64,000 bases of DNA, taken from NCBI RefSeq assembly GCF_003570725.1, contig NZ_QWVS01000018.1, positions 124,001 to 188,000 on the forward strand, given 5' to 3'. The position numbers and the translations under genes were made by a program. The notes beneath the pieces were generated by a model. The model saw only the letters and a list, made by a program, of their open reading frames with translations, ran no database searches and was not told where the DNA came from. Below are positions 50,051 through 59,027 of the stretch, in pieces (position 1 is the first letter of the stretch; each line of letters starts with the position of its first letter). The stretch comes from Peribacillus asahii. GTDB lineage: Bacteria; Bacillota; Bacilli; Bacillales; DSM-1321.

Positions 50051-50306
50051 ACTAATCGCTCCTTTTTTTGGGGATTTTACATATAATTATAGGTGTGTTC
50101 TTGAGAATAAATGGATACAGTCATCCTTATATTCTCTTTCTAATTGAAATGCTATTCACCCAATTAACCTAGCTTTAATATTTGATTAAACACTACAATT
50201 AAGAGTCGGGAACATCTAACTTGGTTGCTATGTCCTTTTGCAGCAACTTGCAGAACGGCTTGAAGACAAGTGAAAAAACAACATTATGAATTAGGAGAGA
50301 GGGCTT

Positions 50307-50858
50307 ATGTTGGATTGGCTAAATAGTAATATAAGTATAGGTACTTTAATTTGGTTGTTTCCCATCAGCTTTTTAATTCATGATTTTGAAGAGATTATTT
50401 TTGTTGATTCTTGGTTTAAAAAATATTATGCGAAATTTTTGCCTCGTGTCCCAAATAGAATGAAGAGCACATTTCAAGACTTAGCTAGGACTACCTCAGC
50501 AAGATTTTCAATCCCTGTATTTTTCCAGTTTATCATGTATGTCGTTGCTTCTTTTATTGCTGTAGAGCAACAGATCTATGGACCATTGATAGGGTTTAAC
50601 CTTATTCTGTTTCTCCACGTGTTTATGCATATAGGTCAATCATTGTATTTACAGGTTTATGCATTAGGCGTCGGCAGTGCCATATGTATTACTTTGCCTT
50701 ATTCCATCTATTTATTTTATAGATTCTTAAATGAAAGGATAATCAATTTATATGATTTAGCAATAAGTGCTCCATTTGGAATATTAACTGTAATTGCTCT
50801 GTTAGGAGGGCATAAACTAGCCCATAAAATTTTACCTGATAAAAATATAGATGCTTAA
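50307..50858 (+). CDS. HXXEE-motif integral membrane protein
   Basis: A 183-residue membrane protein. The eponymous motif is H25-D-F-E28-E29 in LIHDFEEI, in the first helix. A second histidine pair appears in FLHVFMHIGQS (about residues 102-112), and five hydrophobic helices are predicted. HXXEE proteins are probably metal-dependent membrane enzymes; none of their reactions is known to me. GGAGAGAGGG precedes ATG 50307. It is encoded alone. Confidence 0.85.
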   Translation: MLDWLNSNISIGTLIWLFPISFLIHDFEEIIFVDSWFKKYYAKFLPRVPNRMKSTFQDLARTTSARFSIPVFFQFIMYVVASFIAVEQQIYGPLIGFNLILFLHVFMHIGQSLYLQVYALGVGSAICITLPYSIYLFYRFLNERIINLYDLAISAPFGILTVIALLGGHKLAHKILPDKNIDA

Positions 50859-51205
50859 TTAAGAAAGTTTATTAACAGTTCTTTTTTAGGTTGTATTGCA
50901 TTCATTAAGAAGTATCTTATCGTACAAAGCTCGAAAGGCTTGTGGATTCCCGTTCTGAATTTACTCACTCCTTTCTGTTATCTCTCAATTAATCTGTCAC
51001 TTTATATACCTTTATGCGAATAAAAAAGTTTTTAAAAGATATGCGGGCATTTATTGAATTTTAATGTCATTTTCCTGTAGTTAGTGAAGTTGTTTTTATT
51101 GGAATGATTTTCTAGTAAAATAAAAAGTTAATTCAAGCTAGATATTTAGAACAACTCATTCATAGGCTAACCTTTAAAAAATTTCATATGGAAACATTTT
51201 TAAGG
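50859..51205. other. Noncoding stretch before the serA leader
   Basis: About 350 AT-rich bases with scattered stops in all frames that I checked. I see no gene or strong hairpin. Confidence 0.5.
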
Positions 51206-51234
51206 TTGAAAATTAATAAACAATTCGATAGAAT
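51206..51234 (+). promoter_or_regulatory. Sigma-A-type promoter of serA
   Basis: TTGAAA and TAGAAT are separated by exactly 17 bases. The predicted start near 51241 lies just before the riboswitch aptamer. Confidence 0.75.
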
Positions 51235-51249
51235 AAAGGCAAATGAAAA

Positions 51250-51320
51250 GGCTATGTGTGACTGGCGAAACGCGGATAACCGCGAGGGAGCACATAGTGT
51301 CGTAGCCGTTCGCCTGGGCA
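51250..51320 (+). ncRNA. ZTP (pfl) riboswitch aptamer upstream of serA
   Basis: The sequence has the pfl-motif landmarks. GCTATGTG pairs with CACATAG (first helix), the internal segment GACTGGCGAAACG leads into the CGCGG/CCGCG hairpin, GGGAGCA follows, and the diagnostic 3' block CCGTTCGCCTGGGCA (51306-51320) closes the pseudoknotted domain. This RNA class binds ZTP/ZMP, the alarmone of 10-formyl-tetrahydrofolate shortage, and normally raises expression of one-carbon genes. An intrinsic terminator follows at once, so control by transcription termination is likely. Confidence 0.9.
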
Positions 51321-51363
51321 GAGGTAAGGAAAGTGTAGTAGTGTTCCTTACCTCTTTCTGTTT
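51321..51363 (+). terminator. Expression-platform terminator of the ZTP riboswitch
   Basis: GAGGTAAGGAA pairs with TTCCTTACCTC and is followed by TTTCTGTTT. It directly adjoins the aptamer 3' end, so ligand binding can compete with its left arm. Confidence 0.88.
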
Positions 51364-51519
51364 ACTAGGGGGGATAGTCAATATTGATTGTAAATTTCTT
51401 ATTTTAGTAAACAAAAAATTTTCAAAAAATTTAATTGATAGTAAGTCACATGCTTAAAATTTTGTTAATATTAGAGTAGGAATTTGAAAACTATCAAACA
51501 CGAAAAGGGAGACGACAGA

Positions 51520-52719
51520 ATGAGCACAGTAATTTTAGATAAAGTGAACACAATCAAGACATTAAATAATATTGCAGAAGCTGGGTTAAATGTATTCAAT
51601 ACAGACAACTATAAGCTTGATGATAATAATGAAAATCCTGATGCTGTTGTTGTTCGTAGTTTTAACATGCACACAATGGAATTCGGAGATAATTTAAAGG
51701 CTATCGCACGAGCTGGAGCTGGTGTTAATAATATTCCGGTTGAAAAATGCACAGAGCAAGGAATCGTTGTTTTTAATACTCCAGGTGCAAATGCTAACGC
51801 TGTAAAAGAAATCGTATTAACTTCATTAATGGCTTCATCTCGTAACCTTTTTGATGGTGTAACTTGGACAAAAACATTAGCAGGTGAAGGAGAACAAGTT
51901 CCGAAACTTGTAGAAGCAGGAAAGAAACAATTCGTAGGTAAAGAAATTAAAGGGAAAACTTTAGGGGTAATTGGTCTAGGTGCAATCGGTGCACTTGTAG
52001 CAAATGATGCTCTTAATTTAGGTATGGATGTAATCGGGTTTGATCCATTCATCTCTGTTGATACTGCTTGGAACTTATCTCGCAATGTGCAACGTGCTAT
52101 GACGATTGAACAACTGTTTGCTAATTCTGATTATATCACTGTACATGTTCCTTTAACTGATGACACAAGAGGAATGTTTAACAAAGCAACATTCAGTATC
52201 ATGAAGCCAGGCGTTCATATTTTGAACTTCTCACGCGGTGAGCTTGTGAATGAAGTGGATATGGAAGTGGCACTTGAAAGCGAAAAAGTTGGCAAGTATA
52301 TTACGGACTTCCCAAATGAAACTGTATTGAAAATGAAAAATACAATTTCAATTCCACATCTTGGTGCTTCTACAGCAGAATCAGAAGAAAACTGTGCGAT
52401 TATGGCAGCTCGCCAAGTGAAGGAATTTTTAGAAACAGGAAATATTAAAAACTCAGTGAATTTCCCAAATGCTTCTCTTCCTTATACTGGAAAACGACGT
52501 GTGGCAGCTTTCCATAAAAACGTTCCAAACATGGTTGGGCAAATCACATCAGCTCTATCAAGTGATAACTTGAACATTGCTGACATGGTTAACAGAAGCC
52601 GTGGAGAGTACGCTTATACAATGATTGACATTGACAATGAAGTTAATGGTGATATCATTCCTAGCCTGCAAGAAAAAATTGGCCAAATTGAAGGTATCGT
52701 TACAGTTCGAGTAATTTAA
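51520..52719 (+). CDS. serA: Phosphoglycerate dehydrogenase, ACT-domain type
   Basis: A 399-residue D-3-phosphoglycerate dehydrogenase, the first step from glycolysis to serine. It has the substrate-binding AIARAGAGVNNIPVEKC (61-77), the nucleotide loop GLGAIG (152-157), HVPLTDDTRGMFN and the catalytic histidine in SIPHLGASTAESEENC. A C-terminal ACT domain (about 325-399, NVPNMVGQITSALSSDNLNI) allows feedback by serine. ATG 51520 follows GGGAG; the upstream ATG region (51484) is leader RNA. Expression is probably set by the ZTP riboswitch 200 bases upstream, tying serine supply to folate one-carbon status. Confidence 0.95.
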   Translation: MSTVILDKVNTIKTLNNIAEAGLNVFNTDNYKLDDNNENPDAVVVRSFNMHTMEFGDNLKAIARAGAGVNNIPVEKCTEQGIVVFNTPGANANAVKEIVLTSLMASSRNLFDGVTWTKTLAGEGEQVPKLVEAGKKQFVGKEIKGKTLGVIGLGAIGALVANDALNLGMDVIGFDPFISVDTAWNLSRNVQRAMTIEQLFANSDYITVHVPLTDDTRGMFNKATFSIMKPGVHILNFSRGELVNEVDMEVALESEKVGKYITDFPNETVLKMKNTISIPHLGASTAESEENCAIMAARQVKEFLETGNIKNSVNFPNASLPYTGKRRVAAFHKNVPNMVGQITSALSSDNLNIADMVNRSRGEYAYTMIDIDNEVNGDIIPSLQEKIGQIEGIVTVRVI

Positions 52720-52753
52720 TATACGAGAAACTATAAATGAATGAAAGAGTCAG

Positions 52754-52799
52754 TAACAAACAGTCCCCCTGTCGGAAAGTACAGGGGGACTGTTTGTTA
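52754..52799. terminator. Strong terminator after serA
   Basis: TAACAAACAGTCCCCCTGT is exactly inverted at 52781-52799 around an eight-base loop. The GC-rich core is flanked by A/T-rich arms, so it works in both directions. Confidence 0.9.
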
Positions 52800-52855
52800 T
52801 TGATATTAGAAGTTGAAAGAGAAGATAAAAAACTTCTTACTCGACTTGTTATACC

Positions 52856-53617
52856 TTAGTCACGCAGCTTTAAGAATTTTAGAAAACTGTGATAAGGACA
52901 CTTTGACAACGATGTATCATCATCTCTTAAAAAGTATTGTTTCCACTCATAGTTATCTTCTTGGCCATAGCTTTTTAGATGAGGATGAATGGGGGCGGAG
53001 TCATAATGTTTTAATCTATTTCGTATCTTCTTTTTTATCCGTTCAGCATAGGAATGAGATTTATTAAATTCTTGCAATACCCACCTAGGTGTAATAGCGA
53101 GCATCATGAAATCAAATTGCCTGCTTTTTCGATTCTTATGAGCAGGGGTTGCACAATACATAAAATAGGGTTCTCCGTGATAACAAAACTCCCAAATAGG
53201 ATTATGTGGATCGGTTGGCATAGCCTCTGGCCAATCTATATAATCAATTTCGCTTAACCCGCTTAGTTGTTGCCAAAATATCTGTTCATATTGTTCAACT
53301 TGGTACGTTTCCTTCATATCTTGCGGTGTCTCATAAAATACAATGAGAGAAGTATAACTGCCTAATTGTCTCGAAACTTCAGTAAAATCATTTAATAATT
53401 CAGCAAGCTCGTATAATGTTGTGTCTTCCCTCGGATCTCCTATAAACCCATAACGTAGTTGGTTTAAAGAAAAACCTATTGTAGCTGGTATGCAAGGAAA
53501 CGGTTTCTGTTTATCGGTCATTTTTATTTCGAATAGTTCTAAGGCTGTTCTTTCCCAGTGATTAAGTTGGCTTCTAAGAGAGGGAGTGTCCATATATAAA
53601 CCGTTGATAAGAATCAC
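52856..53617 (-). CDS. YqcI/YcgG-family protein
   Basis: A 245-253-residue protein of the YqcI/YcgG family, whose member GntA is a heme-dependent N-hydroxylase. It has the family pattern PFPCIPATIGF, RYGFIGDPREDTT, IWEFCYHGEPYFMYCATPAH, SRQFDFM and ITPRWVLQEF, ending EWKQYFLRDD. The start is uncertain: GTG 53617 forms part of GAGGTG, and ATG 53593 has that site 19 bases away. The substrate in Bacillaceae is unknown. It is monocistronic, convergent with serA. Confidence 0.85.
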   Translation of the reverse strand: MILINGLYMDTPSLRSQLNHWERTALELFEIKMTDKQKPFPCIPATIGFSLNQLRYGFIGDPREDTTLYELAELLNDFTEVSRQLGSYTSLIVFYETPQDMKETYQVEQYEQIFWQQLSGLSEIDYIDWPEAMPTDPHNPIWEFCYHGEPYFMYCATPAHKNRKSRQFDFMMLAITPRWVLQEFNKSHSYAERIKKKIRNRLKHYDSAPIHPHLKSYGQEDNYEWKQYFLRDDDTSLSKCPYHSFLKFLKLRD

Positions 53618-53912
53618 CTCGCAATCACTTCTACAATGTATTCAAAGTAGGGGGAATTGGGAGGGTGTCCTAGTGAAATTGGGCATTTAATCAATAGTTC
53701 ATAATAATTATGGGGATACTTCGTGTGTGTAGATTTTTGAGGAATTTTTGAAGATATACAGGTTATGAGGACGAGTGTGGAGATCTTGAACTACTCGCTA
53801 CTTAAATGTCTAATAAAAATTTGAGGGGGAATTCTTCACGTCTAAAATGATAAAATTTATCCTGAAAAGTCGCCATTTCCTTCAATTTTCGTGTATAGTT
53901 ATCTGAGTAATT

Positions 53913-55124
53913 ATGTATGGAAAAGAGATGAATAGGTTGCAATCTTCAAAATTATGGACGAAAGATTTTGTATTATTTATTGGTTCCAACTTCTTTGTTG
54001 GCCTAGCGTTTTATACGCTGATGACTACCGTGACGCTTTATACGATTCAACAATTTAGTGCTTCTCAAAGTCAAGGTGGTCTTGCTTCAAGTATTTTTAT
54101 TATCGGGGCACTACTCGCACGCTTAGTTGCCGGTAAATTGGTTGAAAAAGTGGGCCGTAAAAAGATGATGTATAGTAGCTTATTGTTATTCTTCCTTGCG
54201 ATGCTTTTGTATTTCTTGGTTGATAATTTGGCATTTTTATTTGCTGTTCGTTTTATCCACGGTGTCGGCTTCGGCTTTGCGAATACCGCAATGACAACGA
54301 CGGTAATGGATGCTATTCCAACTGGTCGCCGTGGAGAAGGAACTGGCTATTACTCACTCAGTGCAACGGCTTCAACAGCAATTGGCCCATTTGTTGGTAT
54401 TTATTTAATGAATCATGCAGATTTTAATGCGATTTTATATTGTTGTACGTTCTGTGCTGCGGTGGCAGTTGTTTTTGCCCTACTTGCGAAAGTAAAGGAA
54501 GCGGATTTAACACCGGAAGAACGTAAAAGTATTAAACTTGGTTTTAACGTTTCAGACTTTTTCGAGAAGAAAGCCATTCCGATTGCCGTTATTACGGTAT
54601 TTATGGGCATTGCCTATTCAAGTATTATGGCGTTCATTAACTTATACGCATATGAAATTGAATTAGTTGATGCGGCAAGTTATTTCTTTTTAATTTATGC
54701 AATTTTCTTATTCATAACGCGTCCAGTGGCAGGGAAATTACTTGATCAAAAGGGCGATAACTTTATTATGTACCCATGTATTGTATTATTCTTTGTCAGT
54801 TTGTTTGTAGTGAGCTATGCGCATAGCAGTTTTGTATTATTACTTGCAAGTGCTTTGCTTGCATTTGGTTTTGGTACGTATATGTCTAGCGCTCAAGCTA
54901 TTGCAGCGAAAGTTGCTCCTCCTAAAAACATTGGACTTGCGATTTCGACCTTTTATATAGGGCTTGATTTTGGAATTGGTATCGGTCCGTTTTTTCTAGG
55001 CTTTATTATTCCTTTAGTAGGGTTCCGTATGCTGTATACATTATTAGGAGTTCTTGTCCTAATCTTACTGGGTGCCTACTTCGTGCTCCATGGGAGTAAA
55101 GTAAAACAATTATATAGTAACTAA
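53913..55124 (+). CDS. Major facilitator superfamily transporter
   Basis: A 403-residue carrier with 12 hydrophobic helices. The MFS A-motif variant GKLVEKVGRKKMMYSS lies between helices 2 and 3, and RFIHGVGFGFANTAMTTTVMD follows. GTGYYSLSATASTAIGPFVG resembles motif C of drug:H+ antiporters. That points to export of a drug-like or metabolite substrate. ATG 53913 or ATG 53928 may be the start; neither has a strong site. It stands alone before a terminator. Confidence 0.88.
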   Translation: MYGKEMNRLQSSKLWTKDFVLFIGSNFFVGLAFYTLMTTVTLYTIQQFSASQSQGGLASSIFIIGALLARLVAGKLVEKVGRKKMMYSSLLLFFLAMLLYFLVDNLAFLFAVRFIHGVGFGFANTAMTTTVMDAIPTGRRGEGTGYYSLSATASTAIGPFVGIYLMNHADFNAILYCCTFCAAVAVVFALLAKVKEADLTPEERKSIKLGFNVSDFFEKKAIPIAVITVFMGIAYSSIMAFINLYAYEIELVDAASYFFLIYAIFLFITRPVAGKLLDQKGDNFIMYPCIVLFFVSLFVVSYAHSSFVLLLASALLAFGFGTYMSSAQAIAAKVAPPKNIGLAISTFYIGLDFGIGIGPFFLGFIIPLVGFRMLYTLLGVLVLILLGAYFVLHGSKVKQLYSN

Positions 55125-55129
55125 ATAAA

Positions 55130-55160
55130 AAGAGGTGAACTATAAAGTGGTTCACCTCTT
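55130..55160. terminator. Terminator after the MFS gene
   Basis: AAGAGGTGAAC pairs with GTTCACCTCTT around a short loop, with A-rich sequence before it. It starts six bases after the stop codon. Confidence 0.8.
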
Positions 55161-55279
55161 CAGTATGTAGAGAAATTTTTAATTATTAAATGAATAATAC
55201 TATTTAATTATGTTTTTAGTAGCAGGGACCATCAATTTCTATACGGTGCTTGTCACTTATTGTTTGTTATCTTAAAGGG

Positions 55280-56149
55280 TTAGTTTAAAATCTTTACATC
55301 AACGGATACGTCCAATCGCTGCCCGCCTAATCCTTGATAAACACCTTTGACGGGGACGATATCTTGATAATTGCGACCGTGGCCAATTTTAATATAGCGC
55401 CAATCGATTTTACCGTTATTAGTTGGGTCAAAACCAATCCATCCAACCTTAGGAACATAAGCTTCGACCCATGCGTGAGAGGCGTGCTGAATGTCGGTTT
55501 GATTATTGTGAATATCCCCAATGAATTGGTATCCACTTACATATCTGGATGGAATATCAGCTAAACGGCAAAGTGCAATCATTAAATGGGCATAGTCTTG
55601 ACAGACACCTCGTTTTAAACGTAATGTCTCTTCGACTGTCGTGTGAACATTAGTCGCTCCGGTATCATAGATTAAGCTTGTATGTAGTAGATTTGAAATT
55701 TCCTCAAGAAGTTGATAAACACTTTTAACTTGGTATGTACGAACGGTTTCATCATAAAATGTCTGTAACTCAGGCGTGACACGTGTATAGTCTGTTTCCA
55801 TTAAAAATTCTGCAAAGTTATTTTGAAAGGTTTCACCTGTTAATATGTTGCATTCAGTCTCAAAAGGAACGTGGTTTGTAACTTGTCTATCGTCGATATC
55901 TTTTATTTCAACGATGGAATGTGATTGGATTAAAAGTTCCTGATGAGGTGTTGGATTTGTGAAATAATGGACAGTATTACCAAAAAAGTCTTTGTATGAA
56001 AATAATGAAACTTTTGGTTCAATCAAAATATTTTGTTCGCAGTATATCTGGCGTTCATCTTTTCTAGGTGTGAGACGAACTTCATTAATACTGTCGACTA
56101 CTGGTTCTTGATAGGTATACTTTGTAAGATGGTTAATTTCGTATTTCAT
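55280..56149 (-). CDS. Transglutaminase-like protein
   Basis: A 289-residue cysteine-protease-fold protein. The N-terminal beta domain (KYEINHLTKYTYQEPVVDS, then VRLTPR) is typical of the bacterial transglutaminase-like group. The catalytic triad is visible as Cys in LKRGVCQDYAHLMIALCR, His in ASHAWVEAYVP and Asp in WIGFDPTNN. It probably acts as a peptidase or amide-forming enzyme. The ATG overlaps the alpha-E stop by four bases. It is third gene of the ATP-grasp / alpha-E / transglutaminase operon on the minus strand. Confidence 0.92.
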   Translation of the reverse strand: MKYEINHLTKYTYQEPVVDSINEVRLTPRKDERQIYCEQNILIEPKVSLFSYKDFFGNTVHYFTNPTPHQELLIQSHSIVEIKDIDDRQVTNHVPFETECNILTGETFQNNFAEFLMETDYTRVTPELQTFYDETVRTYQVKSVYQLLEEISNLLHTSLIYDTGATNVHTTVEETLRLKRGVCQDYAHLMIALCRLADIPSRYVSGYQFIGDIHNNQTDIQHASHAWVEAYVPKVGWIGFDPTNNGKIDWRYIKIGHGRNYQDIVPVKGVYQGLGGQRLDVSVDVKILN

Positions 56150-57117
56150 GCTTCAACATACTCCTCTTGAAAGAAAGTTTTTGAGATTGTATCACCAAGC
56201 TGATGGCATGACTGTAACATCTGACGTAGCAAATCTAATTCATAAAGTTCCTCTCGAACACCTTCACGAATTTTTTTCATTTTTCCTGTAAGTTCAACTT
56301 CTCGATTTGATAGAAAGGAGAAATTATAATCTTTCTGTTTAATACTTTGTAAATTTGCTTCTAAGGAAGTTAACGCAAAATGAACGGATCTTGGAAAAGT
56401 CGAATTAAGGATTAAAAATTCAATTACGTTTTCAAATGTAACATTATTTGCATAAAATTTACGGAAGCCTTCATAACCACCAACCGATTTTAATAGAGCA
56501 AACACACGGTCATAATTGTTAGTATCTTGTGATAGAGACCCATCCTCCATAAAATTAAGGTAAATGGTATTAAGGGTTCTCAGAATATTTTCAGCTCGTT
56601 CTAAATTTTTTCCGGCTTGAATGAAGTTCCATTCCTGATCGCGAACCATTGTAGCATCTACAGTACCGTTAAAAATAGTCAATCGTGCTCTGAGTTGTTG
56701 ATAGAAAAGGTAAGGAGACTGCCTCATAACGGAATCTATATCTCGTTCTTTTAACCAAAGGTAAAGGGAGTTTATAATATCCCATAACTCATTTGGGAGG
56801 TATTGTCGAAGAACCCGTATGTTGGTTCTAGTTTGTTGTACACAGGAGAAAATAGAATTTTGATTTGTTTTGTCAAATGTTAAGAAGTGGAGGGCTGTTT
56901 TTTCGTTAATTGTTTCATACTTGCTCTTAAATATGTCAACATGGCCAATTGCACCGATAAGTCGTTCCCAGTTATAGTCTTGTTCCGTTGTATTTCTTTT
57001 TAATTCATGACGAAGATGATAGTTTACATCTATTAACCTTGTATGATTTTCAATTCTTTCTAGATAGCGTCCTACCCAAAACATTAATTCAGCACAACGA
57101 TTCATCATTTCAAACAC
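56146..57117 (-). CDS. Alpha-E domain protein
   Basis: A 323-residue all-helical protein (alpha-E, formerly DUF403). The start MFEMMNRCAELMFWVGRYLERIENHTRL is the family signature; RDQEWNFIQAGKNLERAENILR and SFPRSVHFALTSLEANL follow. The function is unknown, though the domain nearly always travels with circularly permuted ATP-grasp and transglutaminase-like genes, as here. It lies 34 bases after the ATP-grasp gene and overlaps the transglutaminase gene. Confidence 0.92.
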   Translation of the reverse strand: MFEMMNRCAELMFWVGRYLERIENHTRLIDVNYHLRHELKRNTTEQDYNWERLIGAIGHVDIFKSKYETINEKTALHFLTFDKTNQNSIFSCVQQTRTNIRVLRQYLPNELWDIINSLYLWLKERDIDSVMRQSPYLFYQQLRARLTIFNGTVDATMVRDQEWNFIQAGKNLERAENILRTLNTIYLNFMEDGSLSQDTNNYDRVFALLKSVGGYEGFRKFYANNVTFENVIEFLILNSTFPRSVHFALTSLEANLQSIKQKDYNFSFLSNREVELTGKMKKIREGVREELYELDLLRQMLQSCHQLGDTISKTFFQEEYVEA

Positions 57118-57151
57118 CTCATCGATAAAATTTTGTTTAATTTAAAGAAGG

Positions 57152-58618
57152 TTATAAAACCCATGTATCTTTTGTACCGCCGCCTTGCGATGAATTAACC
57201 ACTAGTGAACCTTCCCTTAATGCGACTCGTGTAAGTCCTCCGGGAACAAGTTGAATATCTTCCCCCATAAAAACAAATGCACGTAAATCAATATGACGAG
57301 GAGCGATGTTTTTATGATTCGTTAAAGTAGGTGAGCAAGAGAGTTTGATTGTCGGTTGCGCGATAAAGCGTTCAGGATGTTGCTTAATTTTTTGTGCAAA
57401 TTCCATAATCTCTGTTTCAGAAGCCGTCGGTCCAATTAACATGCCGTAACCTCCAGAGAGTGTCCGTTCTTTTACAACCATAGTTGAAAGATTATCAAGA
57501 ACGAATTCTTTTTCTTCTTGATTTGTAAGGATATATGTAGGTACATTTTGAATAATAGGTTCTTCATTCAAATAATAACGAATCATCTTAGGAACATACG
57601 CATATACAGCTTTATCATCAGCTATACCTGTACCAGGTGCATTTGTAAGGGCTACAGTTCCAGCACGGTAAGCATTCATAAGTCCGGGCACACCAAGTAA
57701 AGAATCCGGACGAAAAGCAAGCGGGTCTAGGAAATCATCATCAATTCGTCGATAGATAACATCCACTTGACGAAGTCCTTCAACGCTTTTTAGATACACT
57801 TTTTGATCAATGACCGTCAAGTCTCTTCCTTCGACGAGCTCAATTCCCATCTCTTGGGCAAGAAAGACATGGTCATAGTAAGCTGAGTTATGAACACCAG
57901 GTGTTAATAAGACAACTAGAGGATCCTGTTTATTATTAGGTGCTAAACTACGTAAGCTGCCAAGTAAATCATTTAAACCTTGGTGAATGTCGCGAACCTG
58001 GTATTCAAAGAATAATTCAGGGAAGCGTTGCATCATTAAATCACGATTTTTATATACGTAAGACAATCCTGATGGATTTCGCAAATTATCTTCTAACACA
58101 TAAAATTCTCCTGTTTCACTCCGTATTAAATCAATTCCTGAAAGGGGAATATAATTGTTGTTTGGGATGTTCAGACCAACCATATCTGGTTGAAAGTATG
58201 GATTTGTGATAATCATTTTCCTTGGAATAAGATTATCTTTAAAAATATTTTGTTCGTGGTATACATCTTTAATGAACATATTTAGGGCGCGAACTCTTTG
58301 TTTCAGCCCCTCTTCTAGTAGTTGCCATTCATTCGATGTAATAATTCTTGGGATAAGATCAAATGGAATTGTTCGTTCGGAATTTGCATCCGTATCGTTC
58401 GTGTCATACAGTGTAAATGTGATTCCTTGTTTCAGCATTTGCGACTGCATCAATGAGTTTCTAACCGATAATTCATCAATTCCCATTTTTGAAAACTGGG
58501 AAAAAAGCTTTGCATAAGGTGCTTTAATTTTTCCGTCAGGGGTAAACATCTCATCATAAAAATAATTTATAGAATAATCAGAAAAAAGTTGTTTGTTTTT
58601 TAATTGAGTCACCGTCAC
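57152..58618 (-). CDS. Circularly permuted ATP-grasp protein
   Basis: A 488-residue circularly permuted type-2 ATP-grasp enzyme (DUF404/DUF407). Recognisable blocks are YFYDEMFTPDGKIKAPYAKL, GITFTLYD, VLEDNLRNPSGLSYVYKNR and YDHVFLAQEMGIELVEGRDL. KERTLSGGYGMLIGPTASE and LRAFVFMGEDIQLVPGGLTR then complete the nucleotide-binding part. ATP-grasp enzymes join carboxylates to amines, so it may add amino acids to an unknown peptide. GTG 58618 is preferred because GGAGG lies eight bases upstream; the frame from TTG 58633 overlaps that site. It is first in the three-gene operon. Confidence 0.93.
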   Translation of the reverse strand: MTVTQLKNKQLFSDYSINYFYDEMFTPDGKIKAPYAKLFSQFSKMGIDELSVRNSLMQSQMLKQGITFTLYDTNDTDANSERTIPFDLIPRIITSNEWQLLEEGLKQRVRALNMFIKDVYHEQNIFKDNLIPRKMIITNPYFQPDMVGLNIPNNNYIPLSGIDLIRSETGEFYVLEDNLRNPSGLSYVYKNRDLMMQRFPELFFEYQVRDIHQGLNDLLGSLRSLAPNNKQDPLVVLLTPGVHNSAYYDHVFLAQEMGIELVEGRDLTVIDQKVYLKSVEGLRQVDVIYRRIDDDFLDPLAFRPDSLLGVPGLMNAYRAGTVALTNAPGTGIADDKAVYAYVPKMIRYYLNEEPIIQNVPTYILTNQEEKEFVLDNLSTMVVKERTLSGGYGMLIGPTASETEIMEFAQKIKQHPERFIAQPTIKLSCSPTLTNHKNIAPRHIDLRAFVFMGEDIQLVPGGLTRVALREGSLVVNSSQGGGTKDTWVL

Positions 58619-59027
58619 TTTATCTTCCTCCAAAGTTTATCTGTTTTTAATTTGACTTTGTTATAGAATGCTGTTAACAACAAGATGGTTTAACGCAGCC
58701 TTCTATTTCAAATGTGATTTTTTGTTACATGTAATTCCTGTAAATAAGTATATGATAAATAATTTATAGATGTATGTCGAAATAAGTCTGTATAATTGTG
58801 TACATTTTGTGTCGAAATTAGGCGGTTTATTGGTGGTGATGTTAAAATATAGCTATATATAACGCTTGTAGTTTTAGAATTATTAAAATTTCGAATAAGT
58901 ACGTGATAAATAGTTACATCAAATGTTAATAATTGAGTTATAATTTTATTTAGAGATATGGCAGATAAATCTTATATAATTAATTAGTATTAAGATGAGA
59001 TTAATAGAAGAAAAGAGGGAAGATTAG
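58619..59027. other. Divergent intergenic region before the hybrid kinase
   Basis: About 409 very AT-rich bases between divergent operons. A TATAAT near 58974 could be the -10 element of the kinase gene, but no -35 at good spacing stands out. No gene or strong hairpin is visible. Confidence 0.45.
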
